This document shows, piece by piece, positions 39,010-46,730 of a stretch of 64,000 bases of DNA (position 1 is its first letter; each line of letters begins with the position of its first letter). Below the pieces are notes generated by a model, which was not told the origin of the DNA, ran no database searches, and saw nothing but the letters and a program-made list of their open reading frames with translations. Origin of the DNA: Qipengyuania flava (GTDB lineage Bacteria > Pseudomonadota > Alphaproteobacteria > Sphingomonadales > Sphingomonadaceae); contig NZ_CP080410.1 in assembly GCF_019448255.1 (NCBI RefSeq), positions 1,984,001-2,048,000 of the forward strand, given 5' to 3'. The position numbers were made by a program, and so were the translations under genes.

Positions 39010-39173
39010 ATTTGCTTTGGAACACCCCCGCCCCCGCAAATTGGCCCGGACAGCGCGTTTTCGCGGTGAAACCGCGACGAACTGTGGCGGGAACGGGGCA
39101 GTTTTTGTCCACATTAGGGACTTCCCATTCTTCCTCCCGTATAGACGCGGGAGCTGAACGGGAGGTCCGCATC

Positions 39174-39689
39174 ATGGCCAAACGCGCGTTTCACAGCCTG
39201 CTTTTCCTGGCGGCCCTGACCCTGCCTGCCTCGGCAGCGCTGCCCGAAGAGCATTCGCATGCCATCGGCCCCGAGATCGATTTCGAAACCAGCTTTGCAC
39301 GCTTCGAAGCGCTGCCGCCCGCGCCCGAACCCGCCGGCATCGCGGTCGATCTCGACACGTTCGAGCCGCCGATCGAGCAGCCACCCGCCGCTCGCTCCAT
39401 CGGCTCGGGCGTAGCGTCCTACTACGGCCGCCGCTTCCACGGCCGCCGCACCGCCAGTGGCGAGCGGTTCGACATGCACGCCATGACTGCGGCCCACAAA
39501 ACACTGCCTTTCGGCACGCTTGTCGAGGTCACCAATCCTCGCAACGGGCGTTCGGTCACCGTGCGCATCAACGATCGCGGGCCCTTCACCCCGGGCCGCA
39601 CCATCGACCTCAGCCGCGCCGCCGCGACCCAGATCGGCCTGGTCCAGCGGGGCCACGGCACGGTCGAGCTCGCCCTCGTCGAGGGCTGA
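39174..39689 (+). CDS. rlpA: septal ring lytic transglycosylase RlpA family protein
   Basis: A 171-aa exported protein with a signal peptide (FLAALTLPASA). The double-psi beta-barrel domain contains GVASYYGRRFHGRRTASGERFD, MTAAHKTLPFGTLVEVTN and RINDRGPF, covering the conserved catalytic region of RlpA. It lacks a lipobox and a SPOR domain, so it is a short periplasmic form. It would act on denuded glycan strands of peptidoglycan. An upstream in-frame start at 39012 is rejected because the signal peptide begins at 39174. Confidence 0.92.
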   Translation: MAKRAFHSLLFLAALTLPASAALPEEHSHAIGPEIDFETSFARFEALPPAPEPAGIAVDLDTFEPPIEQPPAARSIGSGVASYYGRRFHGRRTASGERFDMHAMTAAHKTLPFGTLVEVTNPRNGRSVTVRINDRGPFTPGRTIDLSRAAATQIGLVQRGHGTVELALVEG

Positions 39690-39752
39690 GCCGCCCCCCT
39701 TTCGCCACCAGCGCCCCCGCGCTAGCCTTGGCGCATCACAGGGGGCCGGGAC

Positions 39753-40367
39753 GTGAGCGAATTCAGCATAACCTTCGAGCTTTTCCTGCTCATCCTGGGC
39801 CTGGCCATGGCCGAGGTGCTGCAGGGCTTCGCCCGCGCCTACAAGCTCCAAAGCCGCATCCGCCACGGCCGTGAACCCGGTCTCGAGCCGGTGCGCATCG
39901 GCTGGCTCGTCCCGCTCTCCGCGCTGGTCCTGCTGTGCCACCAGGCAACCTTCTGGCTCTACCTTTACGAAGTGCGCGGGAACGTGCCGCTCAACTTCCT
40001 CTCGATCCTCGCGCTGCTTGCCCTCATCGGCTGGTACTACCTCATCAGCGCCGCGATCTGGCCCGAGGAGCCCGAGGCCTGGCCCGATTTCGACGCCTTC
40101 TACATGGCCCACCGCCGCTTCGTGTGGTTCGGCGTGATCGCCATCGCCCTGCTCGGCCAGCTGGCCCGTGCGACCTACTCGATCGAGACCGAGACGCAGG
40201 ACCCGGCCTGGATGTTCCGCCTCGCCGACGGGGCGGACACGGTCGGCTCGCTGGCGCTGATTGCCCTCCCCTTCGTGAGCCACGCGCGCTTAGCGCTCGC
40301 CCTGCTCGTCCTCGTCCTCGCCCATTTCGCGGTCATCGCCGCCGTGTCGCCCTGGATCCCGGTCTAG
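39753..40367 (+). CDS. multi-pass membrane protein of unknown function
   Basis: A 204-aa protein with a GTG start and about five to six hydrophobic segments starting at residues 7-22 (FELFLLILGLAMAEVL). A short basic cytoplasmic loop (YKLQSRIRHGREPG) follows. No enzymatic motif was recognised. It lies 63 bp after rlpA and is followed by a terminator shared with the convergent secreted-protein gene. Confidence 0.8.
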   Translation: MSEFSITFELFLLILGLAMAEVLQGFARAYKLQSRIRHGREPGLEPVRIGWLVPLSALVLLCHQATFWLYLYEVRGNVPLNFLSILALLALIGWYYLISAAIWPEEPEAWPDFDAFYMAHRRFVWFGVIAIALLGQLARATYSIETETQDPAWMFRLADGADTVGSLALIALPFVSHARLALALLVLVLAHFAVIAAVSPWIPV

Positions 40368-40416
40368 GCGCCCGACAACGGCTCAACCCCGCCAAGTGAA
40401 GCCGGCTGCACGAAAA

Positions 40417-40440
40417 AGGGGCCCGCCGTAGCGAGCCCCT
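40417..40440 (-). terminator. terminator between convergent genes
   Basis: Stem AGGGGC/GCCCCT plus CGC/GCG with a C-A mismatch and a CGTA loop. On the minus strand it is followed by TTTTT, so it best serves the minus-strand secreted-protein gene, though it may act in both directions. Confidence 0.8.
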
Positions 40441-40464
40441 CTCATGCCGAGTTGCTACCCTCGC

Positions 40465-40815
40465 TCAGTCCTTGGCGAAGTGGCAGCTGACCGTGAACTG
40501 GCCGCTCGGCATCAGCTTCACGCGCGAGCGGGTGGTTACCTTGCCGAAGGCGAAGCAGTTGTAGCCGCGGAATTCGATCGGGCGCTGGATGTCCGGATCG
40601 CCATCGGCCACGCCGTTGCAGGTGAGGCTGGCATTGCCGTTCTTGGTCTCGGTGTAGCGATAGTCGCTGACGAGCAGAAAGCCGGCAAAGCCGGTCGTGC
40701 AATTGTCGCCCTTCAGGACCGTGGCCGCGTTGTCGGACTTGGCCGCGACGGGCACGGCCGGAACGGTGGATGCGATCACGAGAGCCGCGACGGCGGCTGC
40801 GCTGATGGTTTTCAT
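40465..40815 (-). CDS. small secreted hypothetical protein
   Basis: A 116-aa protein with a signal peptide (ISAAAVAALVIASTVPAVPVAA, cleavage near residue 25). The mature part has four cysteines, NCTTGF, LTCNG, YNCFAFG and VSCHFAKD, that could form two disulfides. No family was recognised; a periplasmic or extracellular location is likely. The frame is open upstream to 40917 but the signal peptide fixes the ATG at 40815. Confidence 0.75.
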   Translation of the reverse strand: MKTISAAAVAALVIASTVPAVPVAAKSDNAATVLKGDNCTTGFAGFLLVSDYRYTETKNGNASLTCNGVADGDPDIQRPIEFRGYNCFAFGKVTTRSRVKLMPSGQFTVSCHFAKD

Positions 40816-40959
40816 GGTGTGAGTTCCTCTCGCAAGTTTTACGCCGGGCGGTGTTCCATCTCCGGCAGGACTTGCGACCCCGAGCCGGAGCCTACGCCTG
40901 CCCGCCGAAAACGCCAAATCGTGGTGAGGACGGGGTTAAGGCGACGCGCCAAGCCCCTG

Positions 40960-41458
40960 TTATCGCGCCGCTTCTCCTTGGCGAGCGAGCTTCCGAGCGT
41001 GGCGCGCTCCCTTACCGCCAACACAACCGACTCGAACGAGCCGCGCCAGGTGCGCGAGCAGCAGGCGGCTGTCAGGGGCCCCATCGAAGTATGACTTCAA
41101 TGGGAACCCATTGCGCCTGCGCCGCGCGACCTCCTCCCCGTGATAGAACACCGCCTCCTCCACCCCGCCCAACGCCCGGTCGGCGAGCCTCGCCTCGGCA
41201 TGCGCCCGCGCCGCGAGCAGCGCCGCATCCCACGCCTGCGCAAGCGCCGGAGAGGCCCGCCGCTGGCGGAAGCGAAGCTCACCAAAGGTGATCGGCCGTC
41301 TGCGCCGAGATGCGCGTGGCACGGCAGGCGAGCCGGACATTGCCGAACAGCTGGAGGTTCTGGAGGAACTCGGCCGGCGCCTTGGGGCCGAAAATGGTGT
41401 GCCCCTCGCCGTGAGGTCCGGTGGTGGGGGCGGATTCGATGGTGACGAGAGCGTTCAT
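40960..41458 (-). pseudogene. frameshifted conserved sphingomonad hypothetical protein
   Basis: A minus-strand gene starts at ATG 41458 with a GAGGTGA site. It reads MNALVTIESAPTTGPH...FGNVRLACRATRISAQTA, then hits a stop after DHLW. The next part continues in another frame as RQRRASPALAQAWDAALLAARAHAEARLADRALGGVEEAVFYHGEEVARRRR and DSRLLLAHLARL, ending at 40960. The join matches a conserved protein family remembered from sphingomonads, in which QTA is followed directly by a Y/F-R-x-R-R stretch. A 22-bp palindromic insert (41272-41293) accounts for the frameshift. A second, in-frame 39-bp insert (41074-41112) adds 13 residues. The C-terminus after LARL also looks eroded. Confidence 0.65.
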
Positions 41459-41485
41459 GGTTCACCTCATGGGTTCGAGTGAACC
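41459..41485. promoter_or_regulatory. operator-like inverted repeat upstream of the broken gene
   Basis: GGTTCAC (41459-41465) and GTGAACC (41479-41485) form a perfect 7-bp inverted repeat with a 13-base spacer, overlapping the ribosome binding site of the minus-strand pseudogene. It could be an operator or an mRNA hairpin hiding the site. A minus-strand TATAAC near 41490-41495 is a possible -10. Confidence 0.35.
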
Positions 41486-41535
41486 GGGTTAGTTATACGC
41501 GTGCGTGGGAGTAGGACAGTGATTGACGCGCCCTA

Positions 41536-41544
41536 ACTCCGCAG
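41536..41544. repeat. left copy of 9-bp direct repeat around AT-rich island
   Basis: ACTCCGCAG here recurs at 43593-43601, just outside the AT-rich island. It may be a target-site duplication or coincidence. Confidence 0.3.
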
Positions 41545-41585
41545 GACCATATCTGTGGAAAAGACCATCCATCCTGGATACGTCT

Positions 41586-42890
41586 ATGTCGAGCACTCCA
41601 ATCGACAAGAACTTCGCTATAAGGGCTAAGATACAGCAAACTTACAGGGCAATTGAACAAATGTTCGGAAAAAGGCTTACACCGCGTGACGTATTCACCC
41701 CAAGGGCGCACGAACTAAATCAAAGAACTTACGCAAGACGAGATGAACTGGAAACAGCGCTTAAGGACGCGATGCTAGGTCACAAATACATCATCGTACA
41801 TGGCGAAAGCGGAAATGGTAAAACTTGGCTTTATAAAAAGGTTTTTGAAGAACTCAGCACCCCATGCACGGTAATAAATCTCGCCAAATTGATTACTGAA
41901 AAATCATTGAATGCTGTCATTTCATCGAAACTCGGCGAACTTGGCTATGAGGAACAAACCTCTCAAACACAAGAACTCGATGCAGGGGCAAAACCTGGTG
42001 GAATTGGTGCAAACTATAAGCACAAGTACACTTACGAGGGACGTCAAATCGGCGCAATCGAGGCGCTAGCCTTACATTTAAAGAAACTTCACGGAAAGCC
42101 AGGCGTAGTCGTCCTCGATAACTTTGAACAGATTATATCGAAGGATAATTACGTTGAAGAAATTGCTGCGCTTATTATCTCCGCAGATGAGGATGTGATT
42201 GCTAGTACGGGCATAAAATTTCTAATTGTGGGCACTCCAACGAACATTATGGAGATGCTTTCAAAAGTCTCGGACGCCTCTACGATCGCGAATAGGTTCG
42301 TAGAAATACCCGAGGTAGCCCGCCTTGGCTTGGCAGAGTCTCGCTACATCATGAGCCAAGGGTTCGAAAAGCACCTCGATACGACGTTCATCATCGATAA
42401 GAACAAACTGTACCGCGAAATCAGTTACAAAACCGATGGCATAGCCCAACAGGTTCAAGAACTCTGCCTTCAGATCGCAATCAATGCCAGCAAGGAAGGC
42501 GGAAAAATAACTGAGAAGACTCTCATTCAATCGGAAAAACAGTGGCTTAACGCAACCCTCTCGGCGGATAGAAATGCCGTTATTGGACACATGAATTCGC
42601 AAGAGACGAAAGTTGGGAGGAAAGACCAAACCATTTATTGCCTTGGTCACATGCCTAAAGAAGAGTTCAAATTGACCGATGTGGAAAACGAAGTGAGGAG
42701 GACTTTTTCCGTTCCACATACAAAGAGTTTGAACATTCCACAGATCTTAGCGGATTTTCAGAAAGGATCCCATCCGATAATTAGAAAATCACCTCGCAAT
42801 AGTCACTACAGCTTCCGCTCTCCAAAATATAAAATGGTCATTCGCTCTATGCTATATCTGGACGAAGACCAAAAGGTGCGGATCCGTTAA
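41586..42890 (+). CDS. stand-alone P-loop ATPase with possible C-terminal winged helix
   Basis: A 434-aa protein, visibly AT-rich compared with its neighbours, indicating horizontal acquisition. It has Walker A GESGNGKT (73-80), Walker B VVVLDNFE (174-181), a sensor-1-like LIVGTPTN (about 213-220) and an arginine in STIANRFVE (about 237). This arrangement resembles AAA/ORC- or STAND-type ATPases. The C-terminus (SFRSPKYKMVIRSML) resembles the last strand-helix of an ORC-type winged helix. No nuclease, TIR or transmembrane domain was seen. The frame is open from a TTG at 41523, but the ATG at 41586 is preferred. The role is unknown; defence or mobile-element biology is inference from context. 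Confidence 0.8.
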   Translation: MSSTPIDKNFAIRAKIQQTYRAIEQMFGKRLTPRDVFTPRAHELNQRTYARRDELETALKDAMLGHKYIIVHGESGNGKTWLYKKVFEELSTPCTVINLAKLITEKSLNAVISSKLGELGYEEQTSQTQELDAGAKPGGIGANYKHKYTYEGRQIGAIEALALHLKKLHGKPGVVVLDNFEQIISKDNYVEEIAALIISADEDVIASTGIKFLIVGTPTNIMEMLSKVSDASTIANRFVEIPEVARLGLAESRYIMSQGFEKHLDTTFIIDKNKLYREISYKTDGIAQQVQELCLQIAINASKEGGKITEKTLIQSEKQWLNATLSADRNAVIGHMNSQETKVGRKDQTIYCLGHMPKEEFKLTDVENEVRRTFSVPHTKSLNIPQILADFQKGSHPIIRKSPRNSHYSFRSPKYKMVIRSMLYLDEDQKVRIR

Positions 42891-42980
42891 ATTCGTTTCT
42901 TTACGCTGGCGATATAACGCCTTTTCGGAGAATTGTTGGCGGGGAATTTAGAGATCTTTTTGTACTTTGATTCGCGGGGC

Positions 42981-43003
42981 CTGTGCAGGACATCACTGCA
43001 CAG
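42981..43003. terminator. hairpin between the two convergent island genes
   Basis: A perfect 8-bp stem CTGTGCAG/CTGCACAG with a 7-base loop and flanking GGC/GCC pairing. There is no T run on either side. A second, smaller hairpin with TTTT (GGCG/CGCC, 42908-42925) lies nearer the ATPase stop and is the better terminator candidate. Confidence 0.4.
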
Positions 43004-43036
43004 AGCCGCCGCCATGGGAAACGCTCTGACGCGCGC

Positions 43037-43534
43037 TTAGAGCTTCTTTTCACCAAGAAGCCTTTTGACCTCTCGGACGTATTTTGAAATCTCTGAGATT
43101 TTTGAGAGGGAGTTGAAATGGACCGTCAAACCATTGCACCCAACTGCAAACATCATGCTCCCGCGCTCGTTGTTAAACACGATGAAGGATAAGCCGCTTA
43201 TCTCGAATTCCACTTCCGAGAACTGAAAACGTTCGGTGGTTATATTGGTTGTAGCCAACCTATCCAATGCGGGTATCAACGCGTCGAGATCGCTAAGTTT
43301 GACTAAAGTAGCTGCGGTTTGAGGGTAATCGTCGCCGGTGCTGAGTTCGAATCGAGCGAAGTATGAAGCAGAATTGGTATCGGTTATGATGGCTTCACGA
43401 GCTTCAACTTGGAGCATGCCATAGCTGAGGCCAGAGACGGAACCCACAGGTGTGTAGCTGCGAATAACGATGCCCTTGACGTCGTCTTCTTCGTCGAACT
43501 CAGTAATTACTGGCGCTGTTCGGGCAAGTGTCAT
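43037..43534 (-). CDS. AT-rich hypothetical protein, island partner
   Basis: A 165-aa soluble protein with no signal peptide, membrane segment or known motif. It has mixed alpha/beta composition and a basic C-terminus (YVREVKRLLGEKKL). GGAG about 8 bases before the ATG at 43534 supports the start; longer readings of the frame run into uvrA and are shadows. Composition is less GC-rich than uvrA. It is convergent with the ATPase gene and lies 56 bp after uvrA on the same strand. Confidence 0.7.
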   Translation of the reverse strand: MTLARTAPVITEFDEEDDVKGIVIRSYTPVGSVSGLSYGMLQVEAREAIITDTNSASYFARFELSTGDDYPQTAATLVKLSDLDALIPALDRLATTNITTERFQFSEVEFEISGLSFIVFNNERGSMMFAVGCNGLTVHFNSLSKISEISKYVREVKRLLGEKKL

Positions 43535-43590
43535 TGTTGTCTCCAAGTAGTGTATGCCAGCTACCGCTACACTCCTTTTGCTGAGATAGT

Positions 43591-46506
43591 CTACTCCGCA
43601 GCCTCCCGCTGCCGTTCCAGCATCGGCTTGAGATACTGCCCAGTATAACTCTCCGGCACCTCGGCCACATCCTCCGGCGTACCCTGCGCAACGACCTCGC
43701 CGCCCCGCACGCCGCCGCCGGGGCCGAGGTCGAGGATGTGGTCGGCGGTCTTGATGACGTCGAGATTGTGCTCGATCACCACCACCGAATTGCCCTGGTC
43801 CACCAGCCGGTGGAGCACTTCGAGGAGCTTCCTCACATCCTCGAAATGGAGGCCCGTGGTGGGCTCGTCGAGGATGTAGAGCGTCTGGCCGGTGCTGCGC
43901 TTCGACAGTTCCTTGGCCAGCTTCACGCGCTGCGCCTCGCCGCCTGACAGCGTGGTCGCCTGCTGGCCGACCTTGACGTAGCCCAGCCCCACCTCGTTCA
44001 GCATGTGCATCTTGTCGCGGATCGGGGGGACGGCCTTGAAGAAATCCTCCGCATCCTCGATCGTCATGTCGAGCACGTCGGCGATGGAGTGGCCCTTGAA
44101 CTTCACCTCCAGCGTTTCGCGGTTGTAGCGCTTGCCGCCGCATTCCTCACAGGTGACATAGACGTCGGGCAGGAAGTGCATCTCGATCTTGATCAGGCCG
44201 TCGCCCTGGCATGCCTCGCAGCGGCCGCCCTTGACGTTGAAGCTGAAGCGGCCGGGCTTGTAGCCGCGCGCCTGCGCTTCGGGGAGGCCGGCGAACCAGT
44301 CGCGGATCTGGGTGAAGGCGCCGGTGTAGGTCGCCGGGTTGGAGCGCGGGGTGCGGCCGATGGGCGACTGGTCGATCTCGATCACCTTGTCGCAATATTC
44401 GAGGCCGGTGACCTTGTCGTGCGCGCCCGCCACGATGCGTGCGCCGTTCAGCTGGCGCGCGGCGGAGGCGTAGAGCGTGTCGATGGTGAAGGACGACTTG
44501 CCCGAGCCCGAGACGCCGGTGATGCAGGTAAAGGTACCGAGCGGGATGGAGGCGGTGACGTCGTTCAAATTGTTCGCCCGCGCGCCGTGGACGGTGAGCG
44601 CGTGCCCGTTGCCCTTGCGGCGCGTCTGCGGGACGGAAATCTCGCGCCGGCCGGTAAGGTAGTCCGCGGTGAGCGACTTCTTCGACTTGAGCACCTGTTT
44701 GAGCGTGCCCTGCGCCACCACCTCGCCCCCGCGCACGCCCGCGCCCGGGCCGAGATCGACCACATGGTCCGCCTGGCGGATCGCGTCCTCATCGTGCTCG
44801 ACCACGATTACCGTGTTGCCGAGATCGCGCAGGCGCTTCAATGTTTCGAGCAGCCGGTCGTTGTCGCGCTGGTGGAGGCCGATGCTGGGCTCGTCGAGCA
44901 CGTAGAGCACGCCCGAAAGGCCCGAGCCGATCTGCGAGGCGAGGCGGATGCGCTGGCTTTCACCACCCGACAGCGTACCGCTGGTCCGGTCGAGGTTGAG
45001 GTAATCGAGCCCGACATTGTCGAGGAAGCCCAGCCGCTCGTTGATTTCCTTCAGGATGGCCTTGGCGATCTGGCTTTGCGTGTCGTTCAGCGCCTCGGGC
45101 AGCTTCAGGAAGTACTCCTTCGCATCGGCGACGCTCATCTTGGTGGGCGTGGCGATGTCCGTGCCCGCGATCTTCACCGCCAGCGCCTTCTCGTTGAGGC
45201 GCTTGCCGTGGCAGGTCTCGCACGGCTGGCTGGTCTGGAACTTCGACAGCTCCTCGCGCATCCACGCGCTTTCGGTCTGGAGCATGCGGCGGTTGAGGTT
45301 GCCGATGACGCCCTCGAACGGCTTCTTGACCGTGTACTCCTTGCGCCCGTCCTTGAAGGTGAGCGGGATGGCGCGGCCCTTGGTGCCGTAGAGGATGATC
45401 TCGCGGATCTCGCGGTCGAACTCCTCCCACGGGGTTTCGAGGCTGAACTCGTATTCCTTCGCGAGGGAGGCGAGGACCTGCATGTAATAGGGCGAAGGCG
45501 GGTTGCTCTTCGCCCAGGGCACCACCGCGCCCTTCTTGAGGCTGAGCGCCTCGTTCGGCACGACCAGCTGCGGGTCGAACAGCTGCTTCTCGCCGATGCC
45601 GTCACAGGTCGGGCACGCCCCCTGCGGCGCGTTGAAGGAGAACAGGCGCGGTTCGACTTCCTCGATTGTGAAACCGGAGACGGGGCAGGAGAACTTCTCC
45701 GAAAAGACGATGCGGTTGGCGGGAATGCCCGCCCCCTTCATCGCGCCGCCCGCTGCGCCTTCATCCTCGCGCCCCGGCACCACGCCATCGGCAAGGTCGA
45801 CATAGGCGAGACCGTCGGCCAACTTCAGCGCCGTCTCGAAACTGTCGGCGAGGCGCGTTTCCAGCCCCTCCTTCACCGCGAGGCGATCGACCACTACCTC
45901 GATGTCGTGCTTGAACTTCTTGTCGAGCGCAGGAGCTTCTTCGATCGGATACATCTCGCCGTCGATGCGCACGCGGGTGAAGCCCGCCTTCTGCCACTCG
46001 GCCAGTTCCTTGCGGTATTCGCCCTTGCGCCCGCGCACCACGGGCGCGAGCAGATAGAGCCGCGTGCCCTCGGGCAGCGCCATCACGCGGTCAACCATGT
46101 TGGAGACGGTCTGCGCCTCGATCGGCAGGCCGGTGGCCGGCGAATACGGCACACCCACCCTCGCCCACAACAGGCGCATGTAGTCGTAAATCTCGGTCAC
46201 CGTCGCCACCGTCGAGCGCGGGTTGCGGCTCGTCGTCTTCTGCTCGATCGAGATCGCGGGAGAGAGCCCGTCGATGTGCTCGACATCGGGCTTCTGCATC
46301 ATTTCGAGGAACTGGCGCGCATAGGCCGACAGGCTCTCGACATAACGCCGCTGCCCTTCGGCATAGATCGTGTCGAACGCGAGGCTCGACTTACCCGAGC
46401 CGGAAAGACCCGTGATCACGATCAGGCTATCGCGCGGAAGGTCGATATCGACCCCCTTGAGGTTGTGCTCCCGCGCGCCGCGGACGGATATCTTGGTAAG
46501 AGCCAT
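43591..46506 (-). CDS. uvrA: excinuclease ABC subunit A
   Basis: A 971-aa nucleotide excision repair ATPase that recognises DNA damage with UvrB. It has two ABC ATPase modules (Walker [12 protein letters not shown] near residue 32 and [11 protein letters not shown] in the second half), duplicated LSGGE signatures, and zinc motifs including [21 protein letters not shown] and CEECGGK. The ATG at 46506 begins the family [17 protein letters not shown]. An SOS box lies immediately upstream, so it is expected to be LexA-controlled. Confidence 0.98.
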   Translation of the reverse strand: MALTKISVRGAREHNLKGVDIDLPRDSLIVITGLSGSGKSSLAFDTIYAEGQRRYVESLSAYARQFLEMMQKPDVEHIDGLSPAISIEQKTTSRNPRSTVATVTEIYDYMRLLWARVGVPYSPATGLPIEAQTVSNMVDRVMALPEGTRLYLLAPVVRGRKGEYRKELAEWQKAGFTRVRIDGEMYPIEEAPALDKKFKHDIEVVVDRLAVKEGLETRLADSFETALKLADGLAYVDLADGVVPGREDEGAAGGAMKGAGIPANRIVFSEKFSCPVSGFTIEEVEPRLFSFNAPQGACPTCDGIGEKQLFDPQLVVPNEALSLKKGAVVPWAKSNPPSPYYMQVLASLAKEYEFSLETPWEEFDREIREIILYGTKGRAIPLTFKDGRKEYTVKKPFEGVIGNLNRRMLQTESAWMREELSKFQTSQPCETCHGKRLNEKALAVKIAGTDIATPTKMSVADAKEYFLKLPEALNDTQSQIAKAILKEINERLGFLDNVGLDYLNLDRTSGTLSGGESQRIRLASQIGSGLSGVLYVLDEPSIGLHQRDNDRLLETLKRLRDLGNTVIVVEHDEDAIRQADHVVDLGPGAGVRGGEVVAQGTLKQVLKSKKSLTADYLTGRREISVPQTRRKGNGHALTVHGARANNLNDVTASIPLGTFTCITGVSGSGKSSFTIDTLYASAARQLNGARIVAGAHDKVTGLEYCDKVIEIDQSPIGRTPRSNPATYTGAFTQIRDWFAGLPEAQARGYKPGRFSFNVKGGRCEACQGDGLIKIEMHFLPDVYVTCEECGGKRYNRETLEVKFKGHSIADVLDMTIEDAEDFFKAVPPIRDKMHMLNEVGLGYVKVGQQATTLSGGEAQRVKLAKELSKRSTGQTLYILDEPTTGLHFEDVRKLLEVLHRLVDQGNSVVVIEHNLDVIKTADHILDLGPGGGVRGGEVVAQGTPEDVAEVPESYTGQYLKPMLERQREAAE
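43593..43601. repeat. right copy of 9-bp direct repeat around AT-rich island
   Basis: ACTCCGCAG at the very 3' end of uvrA, overlapping its stop codon, matches 41536-41544 on the other side of the AT-rich genes. Confidence 0.3.
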
Positions 46507-46517
46507 GTGGCTAGCGT

Positions 46518-46532
46518 GTTCCCGAATTGTTC
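46518..46532. promoter_or_regulatory. SOS (LexA) box upstream of uvrA
   Basis: GTTC-N7-GTTC, the same operator form as at recA, lies 11 bp upstream of the uvrA ATG in the divergent uvrA/GGDEF gene region. Confidence 0.8.
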
Positions 46533-46730
46533 GCATGGGTCAAGGGGCGGTATGAAAGGAGCGCGCCGCGCGCCTCGACGTTCCGCAAATGTGGGGTCGG
46601 GCGCAGCTATTGCAACGCCGCACCGTTCGAGAAGGCTCTACGAACCCGTAAACAAAAGTGGGCGATTCGTTTACACTTTCGATGTAGCGCCGATTTTTCA
46701 ATCGGAGAGAGAGTCTTAGGGTCGCCATCG

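Larger units (their letters stand above)
38390..39015 (+). ncRNA. candidate structured RNA in the argG-rlpA gap
   Basis: The 856-bp gap has no convincing gene but many plus-strand hairpins. A 9+4-bp stem spans 38397-38441, and perfect stems lie at 38568-38589 and 38673-38689. UUCG-loop hairpins occur at 38715-38726, 38906-38919 and 38953-38964, with a CGAG tetraloop at 38873-38888. A terminator-like hairpin at 38986-39009 closes the array. UUCG loops are strand-specific, which favours plus-strand transcription. Known RNase P, tmRNA, SRP and 6S signatures were not recognised. The boundaries are guesses; it could be more than one RNA. Confidence 0.4.

Noticed and set aside
38390-39015. RNase P RNA, tmRNA, SRP RNA or 6S RNA
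   Set aside because: Diagnostic conserved blocks such as GAGGAAAGTCC, a CCA-ended tRNA-like arm or GGAAGCAGCCA were not found.
41459-41500. tRNA 3' end serving as island attachment site
   Set aside because: GGTTCGAGT looks like a T-arm, but no cloverleaf can be drawn and no second copy exists beyond the island.
41466-43590. Insertion sequence or integron
   Set aside because: No transposase or integrase and no terminal inverted repeats were found.
44005-46719. 904-aa plus-strand frame opposite uvrA
   Set aside because: Antisense shadow of uvrA with no recognisable domain.
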